Notes: a model not told the origin generated them from the letters alone. DNA of 64,000 nt from Glycine soja (GCF_004193775.1 NC_041016.1:43325522-43389521); one strand, 5' to 3'. Counted from the stretch's first letter, positions 10,073-21,391 are shown. A program made the numbers and translations.

Positions 10073-11206
10073 CTAAGAGGATGATGGAGGCGGTGGTGGT
10101 GGATCAAAGCAAGTACGGATGAAGGAGACATCTTCTTCAACCTTGGTAATTCTTGATTCCATGGCATCGAACCTCATGTCGACTTGCAATTCCATGGCAT
10201 CAAACTTGTCACCAACAAAAGTCTGAAGACCATCGAACTTGTCCATAAGCCTTCGAATAAGAGAGGAATTATCTTCAACTTGTAGGTTGCCTTCATCATC
10301 AGCAGGTTGAGCACCCTTTTTGACCCAAGAGCCATCATGCTCTTTGCGGTAACCAAAAGAGGCAATCATAGCAGCACCAATTAAAAAGGATCTCTTGATT
10401 GGAACATAAGGTTCAGAATCAAGAGGAATTCCAAAATGGCGAAGAAAGAGAGTAACAAGCTGTGGATATGGCAATGGAGCATTTAATCGCAATGCCTTAA
10501 GCATGCGATATCTGACTAAGTGTGCCCAGTCAAGTTAACGCCCTGTATGAAAGGCCCACATGATAACAAGATCTTCCTCAGAAACCTAGGCAAGGTTGGA
10601 AGATCATGGAAGCAGAATACGCACAATTAAATAGTGAAGGATGCGGCTTTCAAAAGCCAATGAACTGGAAAGAAGGCGTCCGGTCATATCCGCATGGTTG
10701 GTGCAAACCAACTGGCGGGCATCATGTGCAGAGAAATCAAATTTCTAGTCGTCATTCAGTGTACCTTCAAATGGTACACCATCACTGAACAATTGGGTTA
10801 AGTCATGGAAAAGGGATTGGTCAATGACCATTTTTATCCCAAAAACCTCATAAATCAAATAGTTGTCCTGAATTTCAAGATTACAATAAAAAGCTTTAAC
10901 TAATTCAGGATAAATAGGCAATTGTAATGACATGAAAGGTATGAGACCTAAGTTCTGAAATGCTTGAATGCAATCAAAGCTTTCAGCAGAAAAGAATTCC
11001 ATATCTATGAACTTAGGGTCGATAATGGAACGAGATGAGAAAAGGTTTGAGTACCGTTTCTGCTGTTCCTCGGAAGAAAACAGTTTGGAAGAGGATAATG
11101 AGGGTGGAATTGGTGCTGTGGATGCGCTAGCGGTTTCGGAACGATGAGCTCTTGAAGCCGAAGCGGAGGCGGATGAACCCTTACGTTTCTTTGATGATTA
11201 TGCCAT
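10073..11206 (-). pseudogene. Element B: ORF3, env-like protein of Sireviruses
   Basis: On the minus strand one frame runs through most of this region. A Ser/Ala-rich, basic N-terminus (SSKKRKGSSASASAS) leads to MEFFSAESFDCIQAF, then LPIYPELVKAFYCNLE, then FHDLTQLFSDGVPFEG. Later come AFESRILHYLIVRILLP and SEEDLVIMWAFHTGR, then YPQLVTLFLRHFGIPL, an acidic coil-forming tail (DKFDAMELQVDMRFDAME) and a proline run. The layout matches the plant env-like or putative plant transposon proteins encoded after pol in SIRE-type elements. Several in-frame stops are visible (third codon, after LNDD near 10744, and three more between 10500 and 10630). No signal peptide or convincing membrane span is seen, so the label env-like rests on position and family, not on proven envelope function. 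Confidence 0.7.
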
Positions 11207-11409
11207 ATGATGGAGTTTTTGCAGATTTCAATCGGTGAAATCAAAAGAAAATTGAAAATGAGGAAGATTGCAAGTTACGGGAGTCAATTTGATGAAGAAA
11301 TGAGTAAGATAGGAAGGATTGAAGGTTTGGGAATGGAGGAACGTCGCAAGGAGGAAGGGGCTGCGCAGGGGTTTCTAAAAAACGTGATATTTATAGATCC
11401 GGACGCATT

Positions 11410-11543
11410 GTAATCGATTACAAGTAATGGTAATCGATTACAGGTGGAGGCAGCCTACTGGTAATCGATTACATGAATATTGTAATCGATTACAGGCCAT
11501 CTGTTCTAGTGTAATCGATTACAGTATTCATGTAATCGATTAC
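11410..11543. promoter_or_regulatory. Third palindrome cluster, between ORF3 and pol of B
   Basis: Six perfect GTAATCGATTAC copies at 11410, 11430, 11461, 11482, 11511 and 11532 again form three pairs (20, 21 and 21 bp), with pair starts 51 and 50 bp apart. It lies just upstream of ORF3 in the element's own direction, so it could drive or insulate ORF3, but this is inference. Confidence 0.55.
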
Positions 11544-11725
11544 CAGAACAAAACAATAGCCTTTTCCTAAAGGAAAACTTATTTTTAAGTCTAAAAACTT
11601 ATACTATCTTAAGAGTTAATTATACTAATAAGAAAAGTAAACTAAATTAAACTACAAACAATCAATCAATCAAAACAGAAACAAGCATCATACTTAATCA
11701 AAACACAAGCAATCAATCATAAACT

Positions 11726-14700
11726 TTACCTATCCAAATCACTAAGGTCTAAAAGTCCTAATTCTCTTCTTATTGAAAAGAATATATCCTTTGGGAGAGG
11801 TTTTGTAAAGATATCAGCAAGCTGATTCTTTGTATCAACAAACTCTAGCAAACAATCTCCCTTTAGAACATGGTCTCTTAGAAAATGGTGCCTAATTTCT
11901 ATATGTTTCGTCCTAGAGTGTTGTACAGGGTTTTTGGATAGATTTATGGCACTAGTATTATCACACCTAATAGGTATGCAATCAAGAAGGATGCCATAGT
12001 CAGACAATTGTTGCTTCATCCATAAAATCTGTGCACAACAACTGTCGGCAGAGATATACTCCGCTTCAGCAGTGGATAAAGCAACATTGTTTTGTTTCTT
12101 ACTATGCCATGAGACAAGAGCCGATCCAATGAATTGAAAAGTTCCACTTGTGCTTTTTCTATCAATTTTAGATCCGGCAAAATCAGAATCAGAATATCCT
12201 ATTAAGTTACATGTTGAATTCTTAGGATACCATAATCCTAAATTGATTGTACCCAATAGATATCTCATGATTCTCTTTACTGCACTCAAATGTGATTGTT
12301 TGGGGTTGGATTGAAACCTAGCACACATGCATACACTAAACATAATATCAGGTCTACTAGCAGATAAATAGAGAAGAGATCCGATCATACCTCGATACTG
12401 TTTTATGTCTATAGACTGACCAGATTCATCTTTATCTAAGTAACAGCTAGTGCTCATCGGCGTAGCCATGTGTTTTGCACTTTCCATCCCAAATATTTTG
12501 ATCAATTCCTTGCAGTACTTGGCTTGATTGATGAATATACCTCCTTGAGTTTGCTTGATTTGTAATCCCAGGAAGTACTTTAGTTCTCCCATCATTGACA
12601 TTTCAAATTCACTTTGCATATCAAGGGAAAACTCCTTGCACAATAAATCATTAGTGGATCCAAAAATTATATCATCAACATATATTTGAACCAACAAAAC
12701 ATCATTATGCTTTCTCTTTATGAACAATGTGGTATCCACTTTTCCTCTAGAAAATTCTTTTTCTAGGAGAAAATTGCTTAATCGTTCATACCACGTCCTA
12801 GGGGCTTGTTTCAAACCATAAAGAGCCTTTTGCAATTTATAAACATGATTTGGTTTATCCGGGATTTCAAAACCAGGGGGTTGTTCAACATATACTTCTT
12901 CTTGAATTAAGCCATTTAGAAAAGCACTTTTAACATCCATTTGATAAAGCTTAAAATCCATTATGGATGCATATGCTAAGAGCATTCTAATGGCTTCTAA
13001 TCTTGCAACAGGAGCATATGTTTCTTCATAGTCTATTCCCTCTTCTTGATTATACCCTTTTGCTACTAACCTAGCCTTATTTCTAATAATTATGCCATGT
13101 TCATCTAATTTATTTCTGAAAACCCATTTTGTTCCTATGACAGGATAATTTTCAGGTTTTTCTACTAGTTTCCATACATTGTTTCTTTCAAATTGATTCA
13201 GTTCTTCTTGCATGGCAATGATCCAGTTATCATCTACTATGGCTTCTTTTATATTTTTAGGTTCAATCATAGATACAAAAGCCATATTATTGCATAAATC
13301 TTTAAGAGAATGTCTAGTTGTTACCCCTTTTGAAATATCACCAATAATGTTGTCGAGGGGATGATCTCTTGAGTCTTTCCATTCTCTTGGAAGTTCATCA
13401 TTGGATTTGACTTCTTCTGGAGGATCTTCATTGTTTCCTTTATCATTTCCTTTAGAATCTTGTCCATGAATATGCATTTGTTCTAAAGAATCTGCAATGT
13501 CATCTAGCATAGTCTTCCTTGACAAGATAGCATTAGATTCATCAAAGGTAACATGAATGGATTCCTCAATATTCATAGTTCTTTTATTATATATCCTATA
13601 TGCTTTGCTTTGTAATGAATATCCAAGAAAAATACCTTCATCAGATTTTGCATCAAATTTTCCTAGATTATCTTTACCATTATTGAGCACAAAGCATTTG
13701 CAACCAAAAACATGTAGATGAGAAATGTTAGGTTTTCTACCATTATATAACTCGTATGGGGTTTTCTTTAAAATGGGTCTTATTAAGGCCCTATTCATGA
13801 TGTAACATGCAGTACTGACCGCTTCAGCCCAAAAATACTTTGGAAGAAAAGTATCATTTAATAAAGTTCTAGCATTTTCTTCCAATGACCTATTTTTCCT
13901 CTCAACAACTCCATTTTGTTGAGGGGTTCTTGGTGCAGAAAAATTGTGTTCAATACCATGTTCATCACAGAATGATTCAAAATCTTTGTTTTCAAACTCA
14001 CCCCCATGATCACTTCTAATGGATGCTATCTTAAGATTTTTCATGTTTTGTATAACTTTAGCAAGTTTTCTAAATGCTTGGAATGCCTCACTTTTATGTG
14101 TAATAAATAATGTCCAAGTATATCTAGAGAAATCATCAACTATAACTAGGGCATAGTAATTTCCTCCAAAACTCATGGTTCTAGACGGACCAAATAAATC
14201 CATATGCAATAATTGTAAGGGTTGAGTGGTTGAAACAACATTTTTAGGTTTGAATGAGACTCTTGTTTTTTTGCCCTTTTGACATGCATCGCATAATTTA
14301 TCTTTTTCAAATTTTAATTTAGGCAAACCAACTACTAAATCTTTTGAAATTAATTTATTTAAGTGATCCATGTTTATGTGAGCAATTCTTTTATGCCATA
14401 ACCATGGATCATCATCTTTGCTAAGAAAGCAATGATTGTTTTCTAGTTTTAGGCTTAAGTCTATCATGTGAACATTATTTACTCTATGTCCTACATGCTT
14501 TATATTAATGTCATGCTTATGTTCTATAAGACATTTCTGAGAATCAAATGATACTAGATAGCCTTTGTCGCATAATTGACTAACGCTAAGCAGGTTGTGC
14601 TTAAGGCCTTCAACAAGTAGAACATTTTCAATGGAGTTTGAAGAATTTGTACCTATTTTACCAACTCCAAGGATTCTACCTTTGTTGTTGTCACCATATG

Positions 14701-14806
14701 TTACATGCCCGCTTTTCTTTGGAGAGATATGTGTAAAATTTGATGCATCTCCAGTCATATGTTTTGAGCATCCACTATCTATGTACCACTTCTTCCTCAA
14801 AGACAC
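11726..14806 (-). CDS. Element B: pol polyprotein (protease, integrase, RT, RNase H)
   Basis: It is open for 1026 codons from a non-ATG position (GTG at 14804-14806), as expected for a pol made by fusion with gag. Aspartic protease motif DSGC is at residues 10-13. The GAG-pre-integrase zinc finger follows (H..H..C..C, with [17 protein letters not shown] and CDACQKGKK). The integrase catalytic triad lies within [18 protein letters not shown] and [16 protein letters not shown]. The RT has [24 protein letters not shown] and IYVDDIIFG with both catalytic Asp kept. RNase H has [21 protein letters not shown] and [14 protein letters not shown], and the end is [10 protein letters not shown]. All key residues that I can see are intact, so pol is potentially functional although the element's gag is broken. 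Confidence 0.93.
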   Translation of the reverse strand: MSLRKKWYIDSGCSKHMTGDASNFTHISPKKSGHVTYGDNNKGRILGVGKIGTNSSNSIENVLLVEGLKHNLLSVSQLCDKGYLVSFDSQKCLIEHKHDINIKHVGHRVNNVHMIDLSLKLENNHCFLSKDDDPWLWHKRIAHINMDHLNKLISKDLVVGLPKLKFEKDKLCDACQKGKKTRVSFKPKNVVSTTQPLQLLHMDLFGPSRTMSFGGNYYALVIVDDFSRYTWTLFITHKSEAFQAFRKLAKVIQNMKNLKIASIRSDHGGEFENKDFESFCDEHGIEHNFSAPRTPQQNGVVERKNRSLEENARTLLNDTFLPKYFWAEAVSTACYIMNRALIRPILKKTPYELYNGRKPNISHLHVFGCKCFVLNNGKDNLGKFDAKSDEGIFLGYSLQSKAYRIYNKRTMNIEESIHVTFDESNAILSRKTMLDDIADSLEQMHIHGQDSKGNDKGNNEDPPEEVKSNDELPREWKDSRDHPLDNIIGDISKGVTTRHSLKDLCNNMAFVSMIEPKNIKEAIVDDNWIIAMQEELNQFERNNVWKLVEKPENYPVIGTKWVFRNKLDEHGIIIRNKARLVAKGYNQEEGIDYEETYAPVARLEAIRMLLAYASIMDFKLYQMDVKSAFLNGLIQEEVYVEQPPGFEIPDKPNHVYKLQKALYGLKQAPRTWYERLSNFLLEKEFSRGKVDTTLFIKRKHNDVLLVQIYVDDIIFGSTNDLLCKEFSLDMQSEFEMSMMGELKYFLGLQIKQTQGGIFINQAKYCKELIKIFGMESAKHMATPMSTSCYLDKDESGQSIDIKQYRGMIGSLLYLSASRPDIMFSVCMCARFQSNPKQSHLSAVKRIMRYLLGTINLGLWYPKNSTCNLIGYSDSDFAGSKIDRKSTSGTFQFIGSALVSWHSKKQNNVALSTAEAEYISADSCCAQILWMKQQLSDYGILLDCIPIRCDNTSAINLSKNPVQHSRTKHIEIRHHFLRDHVLKGDCLLEFVDTKNQLADIFTKPLPKDIFFSIRRELGLLDLSDLDR

Positions 14807-14814
14807 CTACATAA

Positions 14815-16549
14815 TCAAGTTTTTAACTTAGGTACCCAAACTTTATTGGGTCCTTGTATGTTAGTATAAACTGAGGATCCTTTTGGGACCCATATCATTT
14901 TAATGTTGCTGTAATTTTTCTTAAAGTAGCAAGTAGATATGCCATGTCCTTTTCTTCCACAGTAAAAACAAGTGATAGAATTAGAATTATATTTTTGTGT
15001 GGAAGTGGAGAAGTTTTTATGAAACTTTTTTTGTTTTTCAAATTTATACCCTAGTCCAGTCTTATTGGAAACATATCTTTGTTTACCTAATATGATATCT
15101 AAATTATTTTTACTATAAGAAAATTTTGCAAGTGAGTTTTTCAACTCTTTAATTTCTTTTTCATATTTTTCACAACAACTACAAGAATCTGATATTTTCT
15201 TGTCAAAAATAGTAGAGATATGAGCTTTTTCATTTGTTTTAGAAATTGAGACTTCCTTTCTAAGATGATCTAATTCTTTGTTTAATTTTGAAATTTCATT
15301 TTCTAAATTTGAAATTGTTTTCTTAGAAGATGAAACTAACTTTGCAAGTTTAATTGATTCTTTATGCAGATCAGCAAATGCATCTTGCAATTCATCAAAA
15401 GAAATAGATAAGTTATTTGAAGATGTTACCTCTTCATCACTTTCATAACTTTTAGCCATAAGGCAGAGATTTATCTCTTCATTTTCTGAATCTTCAGAAG
15501 ATTCCATATCGTTTTCATCCCATGTGATGTATGCCTTCTTCAATTTCTTTTCACTAAGATTTTTCTTTTCAGACTTCTCCATCTTTTTCTTGAAGATGGG
15601 ACAATCAACCCTCAGATGTCGAGGTTGATTGCACTCAAAGCATTTTAAAGTAGAGGATGAAGTTTATGTCCTTCTCTTAGATTTAAAATTGGGTCGCCTT
15701 TGATTTCCTCTTACTTTAAGAAACTTGTTGAATCTTTTTACAAAAAGACTTAGATCATCATCATCATCTGGATCATTTTCCTGATCACTTTCTTCTTGAG
15801 TTGAGGATGATGCTTTAAGAGCATTTCCTTTCTTTTTCTTGTCATTTTCTTCATGTTGGTGTAATCTCAATAATTCCATCTCGTGTTCCTGTAACTTTCC
15901 AAATAAAGTGGCAAGAGACATGTTAGATAAATCTCTTGATTCAGTAATGGCCGTTACTTTAGGTTGTCATTCTCTACTTAAACATCTTAACACTTTGTTT
16001 ATGAGATCCTCATTTTGAAATTCTTTACCTAAGGCTGCTAGATGATTTACTATATGTGTAAATCTCTTTTGCATGTTTTGAATGCTTTCATTTGCATTCT
16101 TTCTAAACAGTTCATACTCATGAGTTAGTGCGTTTATCCTAGATCTTTTAACATCCGTAGTTCCTTCATGTGTTAATTGTAGAGTGTCCCACATTTTCTT
16201 AGCACTCTTACAATTTGAAACCCTGAAATATTCATCCATTCCCAGGGCAGATGTTATTATGTTTTTGGCTTTTAAATTGTATTGTACTCGTCTTCTATCC
16301 TCTTCGGACCATCTATCTCTAGGTTTTTCTATTGTTATGCTTTCACTTGATGAACTACCATCTATTGTAACTCTTTCTACTGTGGTGGGTATATAAGGCC
16401 CTATTTCTATGGCTTCCCAAATATTTAAGTCTATTGCCTCAATAAAAAATTTGCATTCGGGTTTTCCAGTAGTGGTAACCCTCTCCATTAAAAATTGGAG
16501 GTCTATTGATAGAATTTCCTTCTGGAAATAAGGAGTTTGCTGAGGCCAT
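14815..16549 (-). pseudogene. Element B: gag (nucleocapsid precursor)
   Basis: It starts at ATG on the minus strand (16547-16549; MASANSLFPEGNSIN). The UBN2-type capsid region follows (FIEAIDLNIWEAIEIGPY, then MWDTLQLTHEGTTDVKRS). A first zinc knuckle (CFECNQPRHLRVDC, about 15600-15641) and a long acidic coiled coil (about 15240-15500; SNLENEISKLNKELDHLRKE) come next. A second knuckle (CFYCGRKGHGISTC, about 14930-14972) and VWVPKLKT close it. Breaks: an extra T in a T-run near 16450 shifts the frame, TGA at about 15964-15966 replaces an expected Trp, and TAA lies at 15664-15666. A large gag with a coiled coil fits Sireviruses. Confidence 0.85.
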
Positions 16550-16587
16550 TTTTCTTGAAGCTTCTAAACTTTATACAAGAATGAAGC

Positions 16588-16599
16588 TCTGATACCACT
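16588..16599 (-). other. Primer-binding site of element B
   Basis: The plus-strand GCTCTGATACCACT that ends next to the 5' LTR is the reverse complement of AGTGGTATCAGAGC, the initiator-Met-tRNA complement. Confidence 0.85.
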
Positions 16600-17714
16600 T
16601 GTTAGACAAGTGGCCTCAGATATCTTAAGAAGGGGGGTTGAATTAAGATGTTACAAACTATTTCCCCAATTAAAATTCTATCAAGTTATAAATTCCCTTA
16701 ATAATGAACTTCTTAAATATTGATTCAAATAGAAAAATTTGAATATGAATATAAAACAATAATAAATAAAGAAGTTTAAGAGAAGAGAAAGTGCAAACTT
16801 AGATTTATACTGGTTCGGCCACACCCTTATGCCTACGTCCAGTCCTCAAGCAACCCGCTTGAGAGTTTCACTATCTTGTAAATTCCTTTTACAAGTTCTA
16901 AACACACAAGGACAATCCTTCCTTTGTGTTTAGAATTCTTTTACAAAAAGAGACCCTCGGTCTCTTAATCCCTTTTCAGAATAAAGAAGAAGAGAAGAAG
17001 AAATCTCTCTTGAAAGAGATAGATTGAACAATTTGAGCACTCAAATAATTCCTTATTGAATCACAAGTGTTTTGGCCAAGGAATTTGAAAGAGGATAAAA
17101 CGATTTTGCTTTTTAAGAGGATAAGACCTTTTTGTTCTGAAAATATCTTAGCAAATTCGTGTCCCAAGTCACACATATATAGGCCTTTGATGGCCATTCA
17201 AGAATCAAGTAAAAAGATGTGACTGTTGAGAATATTTTCTGAAAAACTTCTCTGGTAATCGATTACAGTATGTGTGTAACCGATTACAAGCTTTAAAATT
17301 TGAATTAAAACGTTCAATAACTGCTGGTAATCGATTACCATATATGTGTAATCGATTACACAGTGCAAATTTTGAATTCAAATTTTAATAGCTGTTGTAA
17401 ATCGTTTTTGGCCACTGGTAATCGATTACATCCTCTGGTAATCGATTACCAGAGAGTAAATCTGTTGAAAAAACCTTTTTAACTTAAATTTCTTGGCCAA
17501 ACCTTTTGCTACTTCATTTAGGAATTCCCTTCCTATTTAATATACCCTTCCTAAGACTCTTAGAGACTGTCTTGATCATCCATCTTGAATATCTTTAATT
17601 TCTTTGTCTTTAATAAATCTTTGAGAAGCATGTGATCCATGTGATCCTTTGGCATCATCAAAACATTCAGCTTGATCCTCTCATCAAAACATTCAGCTTG
17701 ACCCTTTGTCTACA
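16600..17714 (-). repeat. 5' LTR of element B
   Basis: Colinear with 8582-9697. Palindromes lie at 17255, 17276 (mismatched), 17327, 17348, 17418 and 17438. Target duplication TTGTC follows at 17715-17719. Confidence 0.9.
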
Positions 17715-17719
17715 TTGTC

Positions 17720-19041
17720 ACCCTTTTTGCTCTATCTCTAGTTAATTGATAATTGGACAAGTCATGCTGAGTAGTCAGCTCTTCATTATCTCTAGTTTCT
17801 GCTTGATCAGTGTGATCAATAGCATATCTACTACCATGATCTGAAATCTCAGAATGCTCCACCTCAAAATTGGTACTCTCACTACTTGAGTTGTTATGCT
17901 TCTCCTCCTTGCTTAGCATTGTCATTCTGCTCTCATCAAAGGTTACATCTCTGCTGATGATGCATCTTGTCTCACGAGATTTCAATTTCCATAGCTTGTA
18001 CCCTTTAACTCCTTCAAGATAGCCAATGAACAAACACTTTACAACCCTTGCATCCAGCTTTCCTTGCTTAACATGAGCAAAAGTCAGTGATCCAAACACC
18101 TTCAATCCTGAGTAATCAGGCAGTTCACCACTCCAAGCTTCCATTGGTGTCTTGAAGTCAAAAGCTGATGAAGGACATCTGTTAATTATATAGGATGTTG
18201 TGTTTGCAGCTTCACCCTAAAAGGTCTTGGGCAGCCCTGCACTTAGCAGCATGCACCTCACTCTTTCCAAAATGGTTATATTCATTCTTTTTGCTAATCC
18301 ATTCTGCTGTGGTGTGTGAGGGACTATTTTATGCCTTTTGATACCTATTTTCCTGCAAAATTCATTAAATTGCTCTGAAACAAACTCCAGGCCATTGTCA
18401 ATCCTTAAAACTTTTAGTTTTGTACCAAGTTGATTTCCAATAAGAGTATGCCACTCTTTGAATTTTTGAAACGATTATGATTTCTTTTTCAAAACATACA
18501 TCCATACTCTTTTTGAGAAATCATCTACTATGGTGAGAAAGTATGAGCTTCCACCATCAGTTTTCACTCTAGATGGTCCCCATAAATCATAATGCACATA
18601 CTCAAAAGACCTAGATGAAACATGAATACCAATGCCAAAGCTTATTCTATGTGATTTACCAAGCACACAATCATCACAAAATTCAAGTTTATCTAGTTTA
18701 TCACCTCCTAACAAATTTTGTTTCTTAAGGTCATGTAATCCCCTTTCACTAACATGACTTAATCTCAAATGCCAAAGTTTAGCTTTATCAATCAATGTAT
18801 CTACTGATACATGTCCAATAATAGTGGAACCTTCAAGAATAAACAAGCCATTACTTTCGTTCTTGTTACCCTTAGCTATGACTAAAGATCCATTTGAAAT
18901 CTTAAGAACACCATTCAAAATTCTAGTTGAATATCCTAGATCATCAAACATGTTTATGGAGATAAGATTTCTTTTAAGTTCAGGAATGTACCTTACATTT
19001 TTCAATAAGTACTCTCTGTAATCAAACATCTTTAGTCTCAC
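17720..19041 (-). pseudogene. Element C: GAG-pre-integrase and integrase core
   Basis: On the minus strand it reads YREYLLKNVRYIPELKRNL, then LWHLRLSHVSERGLHDL, CDDCVLGKSHRISF and YVHYDLWGPSRVKTDGGSSY with IVDDFSKRVWMYVLKKK. It then breaks near 18475. The middle of the core and PQQNG-like part lie in other frames (18200-18470), and it resumes with MEAWSGELPDYSGLKVFGS and an acidic linker. Frameshifts and stops separate the pieces. It continues into 8576-8320 once element B is removed. Confidence 0.85.
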
Positions 19042-19340
19042 AATTACAATGTCTTGTACCTTGCAGGGGTAGTTGTCTCATAGCAGTACAGCTCCTGCTG
19101 GTTTCAGTTCCAAGGTTTCAAAATAGTCCTTTCTCAGGCTGCTGTGATATGAGCATCCAGAATCCATAATCCATTCTGTTTGTGTTTTGGTATTTGAAGC
19201 TACTAAAACACTTGCACTCTCATAACCTTCAGAAGCTTCAACTATGTCAGCAGAGTCCATAGATCCTTTCTTGATCCTGCGACGGCAGTCTTTCTTGAAA
19301 TGACCATTCTTGTGACAATTAAAGCATTTGAACTTTGTTT
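19042..19340 (-). pseudogene. Element C: zinc knuckle and aspartic protease
   Basis: The minus strand gives KCFNCHKNGHFKKDCRRR (CX2CX4HX4C, complete) and then, after an acidic spacer, EWIMDSGCSYH with the catalytic DSG triad kept. The segment is continuous but is flanked by frameshifts on the gag side (near 19424) and in the protease C-terminal part (near 19078). Confidence 0.85.
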
Positions 19341-19424
19341 TTTGCCCATTCTTCGAATCTTTTGACCTTGATTTGAACTTCTTTCCTCTTGGTCCCTTCT
19401 TTCTAGTCCTCCCCCTTCAAATAT

Positions 19425-20026
19425 TTAGGCTTTCACCATTATCCTCAGATTTGGAGTTTGTTGTTTCTGCATCTCCTTGGTCCTTATTGAGGTCTGGACT
19501 TCTTCTAGGGCAATGTCTTGATCTTTGCCATAAAGGATTGCATCCTTGAAATGTTCAAAGGATTTTGGTAAGGAATTAAGAAGCAAAAGAGCTTTATCCT
19601 CCTTTTCAAGCTTTACTTCATTATTTTGCAAATCATCAAGGATCTTATTGAAATCAGCCAATTGCTCAGTGGCTATTCTTGATTCTATCATCTTGAAGGT
19701 GTACAATTGTTGCTTAAAGCATAGCCAATTTGCAAGAGACTTTGTCGTATACAAGGATTCCAGTTTCAACCTCATTGAGGTTGTTGTCCTTTCTCTTGCA
19801 ACTTCTCTTAAAGCTTTATCTCCAAGGCATAATATGATTGCACTTCTAGCTCTATCAATCATTTCTGATTTCTCCTTTGAGCTTAGAGATTCAGACATTT
19901 TTCTTCTCCTTTAAGAGCTTTTGCACAGCCATGTTGAATCAAGATTGCTTCCATCTTGATCCTCCATAACCCAAAGTCATTTCCCCCTGAGAACTTCTCA
20001 ATATCGTACTTTGTTGTTCCCATCTT
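19425..20026 (-). pseudogene. Element C: gag capsid region
   Basis: The likely start is the Met followed by GTTKYDIEKFSGGNDFGLW (about 20024-20026); longer frames upstream would overlap the primer-binding site. The UBN2 capsid domain follows, with ARSAIILCLGDKALREVA, then LYTTKSLANWLCFKQQLY and LLLNSLPKSFEHFKDAI. The frame shifts near 19895 and again after 19425, where a KS/RK-rich segment leads to the zinc knuckle. Confidence 0.85.
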
Positions 20027-20049
20027 TCTTGATCTTGATCTTGATCTTG

Positions 20050-20067
20050 TTCCCACAGACGGCGCCA
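20050..20067 (-). other. Primer-binding site of element C
   Basis: The minus strand reads TGGCGCCGTCTGTGGGAA two bases inside the 5' LTR. This is not the initiator-Met type used by A and B, so C belongs to a different copia lineage. Confidence 0.7.
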
Positions 20068-20069
20068 CT

Positions 20070-20565
20070 TGTTGGTTCTTTTATCAGTTCTTTACACCAA
20101 TAGAACCTACACAAGACCAATAAAACAGAAAACACAACAAAACAATAAGCAAGAATCTACACCGAATTTACGTGGTTCAGCAATGTGCCTACATCCACGA
20201 GAAATGGCAGCTCATCATCATCACATTGATCGTGAAATATTACAAGTTCAATACAAGCAGCAGCTAGCTTGATCTCTCTTGGTTTCTCTTTTACAAAACC
20301 TCTCACAATCTCCTAGCTCTCTTTCTCCATTGAACTCTCTCTGTTTTTCTGCTGCAAAAAAACTCTTCTCCAAGAATAACATGATCAGGAAAAACCTCTC
20401 TCCTAACTCTAGGAGCCAAGCTTTTTTATGGTGCCAAAAAACCAATTTAGTTATGACAACTGAATTCAGTTATAATAACTGAATTCAATAACTGAAGTTA
20501 GTTATGACAGCACCACTTGAAACCTTCCCACTTGTGCCTTTTGTGATTTTGAGCCACACACCACA
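20070..20565 (-). repeat. 5' LTR of element C
   Basis: Colinear with 2520-3016. On the plus strand it runs TGTTGGTTC to CACACCACA. Target duplication TCATG follows at 20566-20570. Confidence 0.88.
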
Positions 20566-20570
20566 TCATG

Positions 20571-20612
20571 TTACATATGATTCCAACAATCTCGTGAATG
20601 TCATAGATATCT
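20571..20612 (+). pseudogene. SERK-like LRR exon, 3' part after element C
   Basis: It continues the frame broken at 2519: T-Y-D-S-N-N-L-V-N-V-I-D-I, then a stop codon. In the family this segment is normally a TCDSNN-like motif followed by the first LRR. The cysteine is Tyr here and a stop follows almost at once, so the exon was already decayed or decayed after the insertion. No further LRR or kinase exon is recognisable downstream. Confidence 0.65.
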
Positions 20613-21391
20613 AATACAAAAGGAGTGAATGAGAAGTATGCCTGATTTCTATCTTTTTTTTTTCTTATATTACTTTTTAGATAGTATCTACTTAACTTGT
20701 GCATAAGCTTTGGCACCTAAATTGTTCAGTATGCATGTCCATCTTAACTATAGCTAAAGTAATTAACAAAATAGCTTCTTTGTTGACTGTCCATTAACTT
20801 TTGTGCACTTTGAATCAGTGGCAATTGGAGTTTCATGAATGAACATTGCTTCTTGTAAACATGACACAAATTTCAGAAAGAACCAGAGTCAATCTAAGAT
20901 TAAATAATTATGGAAGAATAAAGCATATTGGTATAAGGTTCATTAGTTTCTCAAATGGTTCTTTCCTTCAATCAAAACATTACCAATCTGAAACTGATAT
21001 GGCACGCCACTTGGTGGTGTTTATGGCTACATACAAATTCTATTATTTTTCAGAAGACCCCTGATTTTGATGCAGTGGTGGAGCATGTCAAGCAAATATC
21101 TTGGTCCAGGTTTACATGCAGCGGTTGTATTTCATGTGGTCTAGCTTTTTTTAATTGCCCCCTTAACCCGCTAGCATGATGTCCACATGTTTGCGAACAT
21201 TACATCTGATATTAGTACATCTATAGTAACTTCTGCAAGACAAATTAGTTGGTGCTATTAGAAAACATTATGAAATAGGGGAATAAGGCAATGCATGGCT
21301 GAATCCAAAATTATTCCTTTCAAAGCGATATTGAAGCAAATAATTTAAAATAATTACTTTATGAGAGCATAGAACAGGAACAAGTATAAAC
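20613..21391. other. Non-coding stretch with one possible orphan exon
   Basis: No gene is recognised. Around 21053-21109 a segment flanked by CAG and by GGTTTA reads KTPDFDAVVEHVKQISWS on the plus strand and looks exon-like, but I cannot name its family. The rest is AT-rich without domain-level similarity. Confidence 0.3.

Larger units (their letters stand above)
8582..17714 (-). mobile_element. Sirevirus-type (SIRE-like) copia element B
   Basis: About 9.1 kb, with LTRs 8582-9697 and 16600-17714. On the minus strand the order is PBS, gag, pol (protease, integrase, RT, RNase H), a palindrome-rich spacer, an env-like ORF3 and several polypurine tracts before the 3' LTR. A long coiled-coil gag, ORF3 after pol and multiple polypurine tracts are features of plant Sireviruses such as soybean SIRE1. 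By eye the LTRs differ at about 16-17 positions, so it is older than A and younger than C. It sits between the integrase and RT of C with duplication TTGTC. Confidence 0.92.
2520..20565 (-). mobile_element. Outer Ty1-copia LTR retrotransposon C (with two nested elements)
   Basis: Two direct LTRs (2520-3016 and 20070-20565) flank interior pieces that together encode gag, protease, integrase, RT and RNase H on the minus strand. The host duplicated TCATG on both sides (2515-2519 and 20566-20570). A primer-binding site complementary to 20050-20067 (TGGCGCCGTCTGTGGGAA on the minus strand) adjoins the right (5') LTR. A purine tract (AAGGTGGAGATT on the minus strand, about 3017-3028) adjoins the left (3') LTR. 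The interior is cut by elements A and B, leaving 3017-4465, 8315-8581 and 17715-20069. Frameshifts and stops throughout make it inactive. Confidence 0.9.

Noticed and set aside
4651..11543. Regularly spaced palindromes as a possible CRISPR array
   Set aside because: The repeat is only 12 bp, spacers are about 8 bp or variable, no cas genes exist, and the context is a plant retrotransposon LTR.
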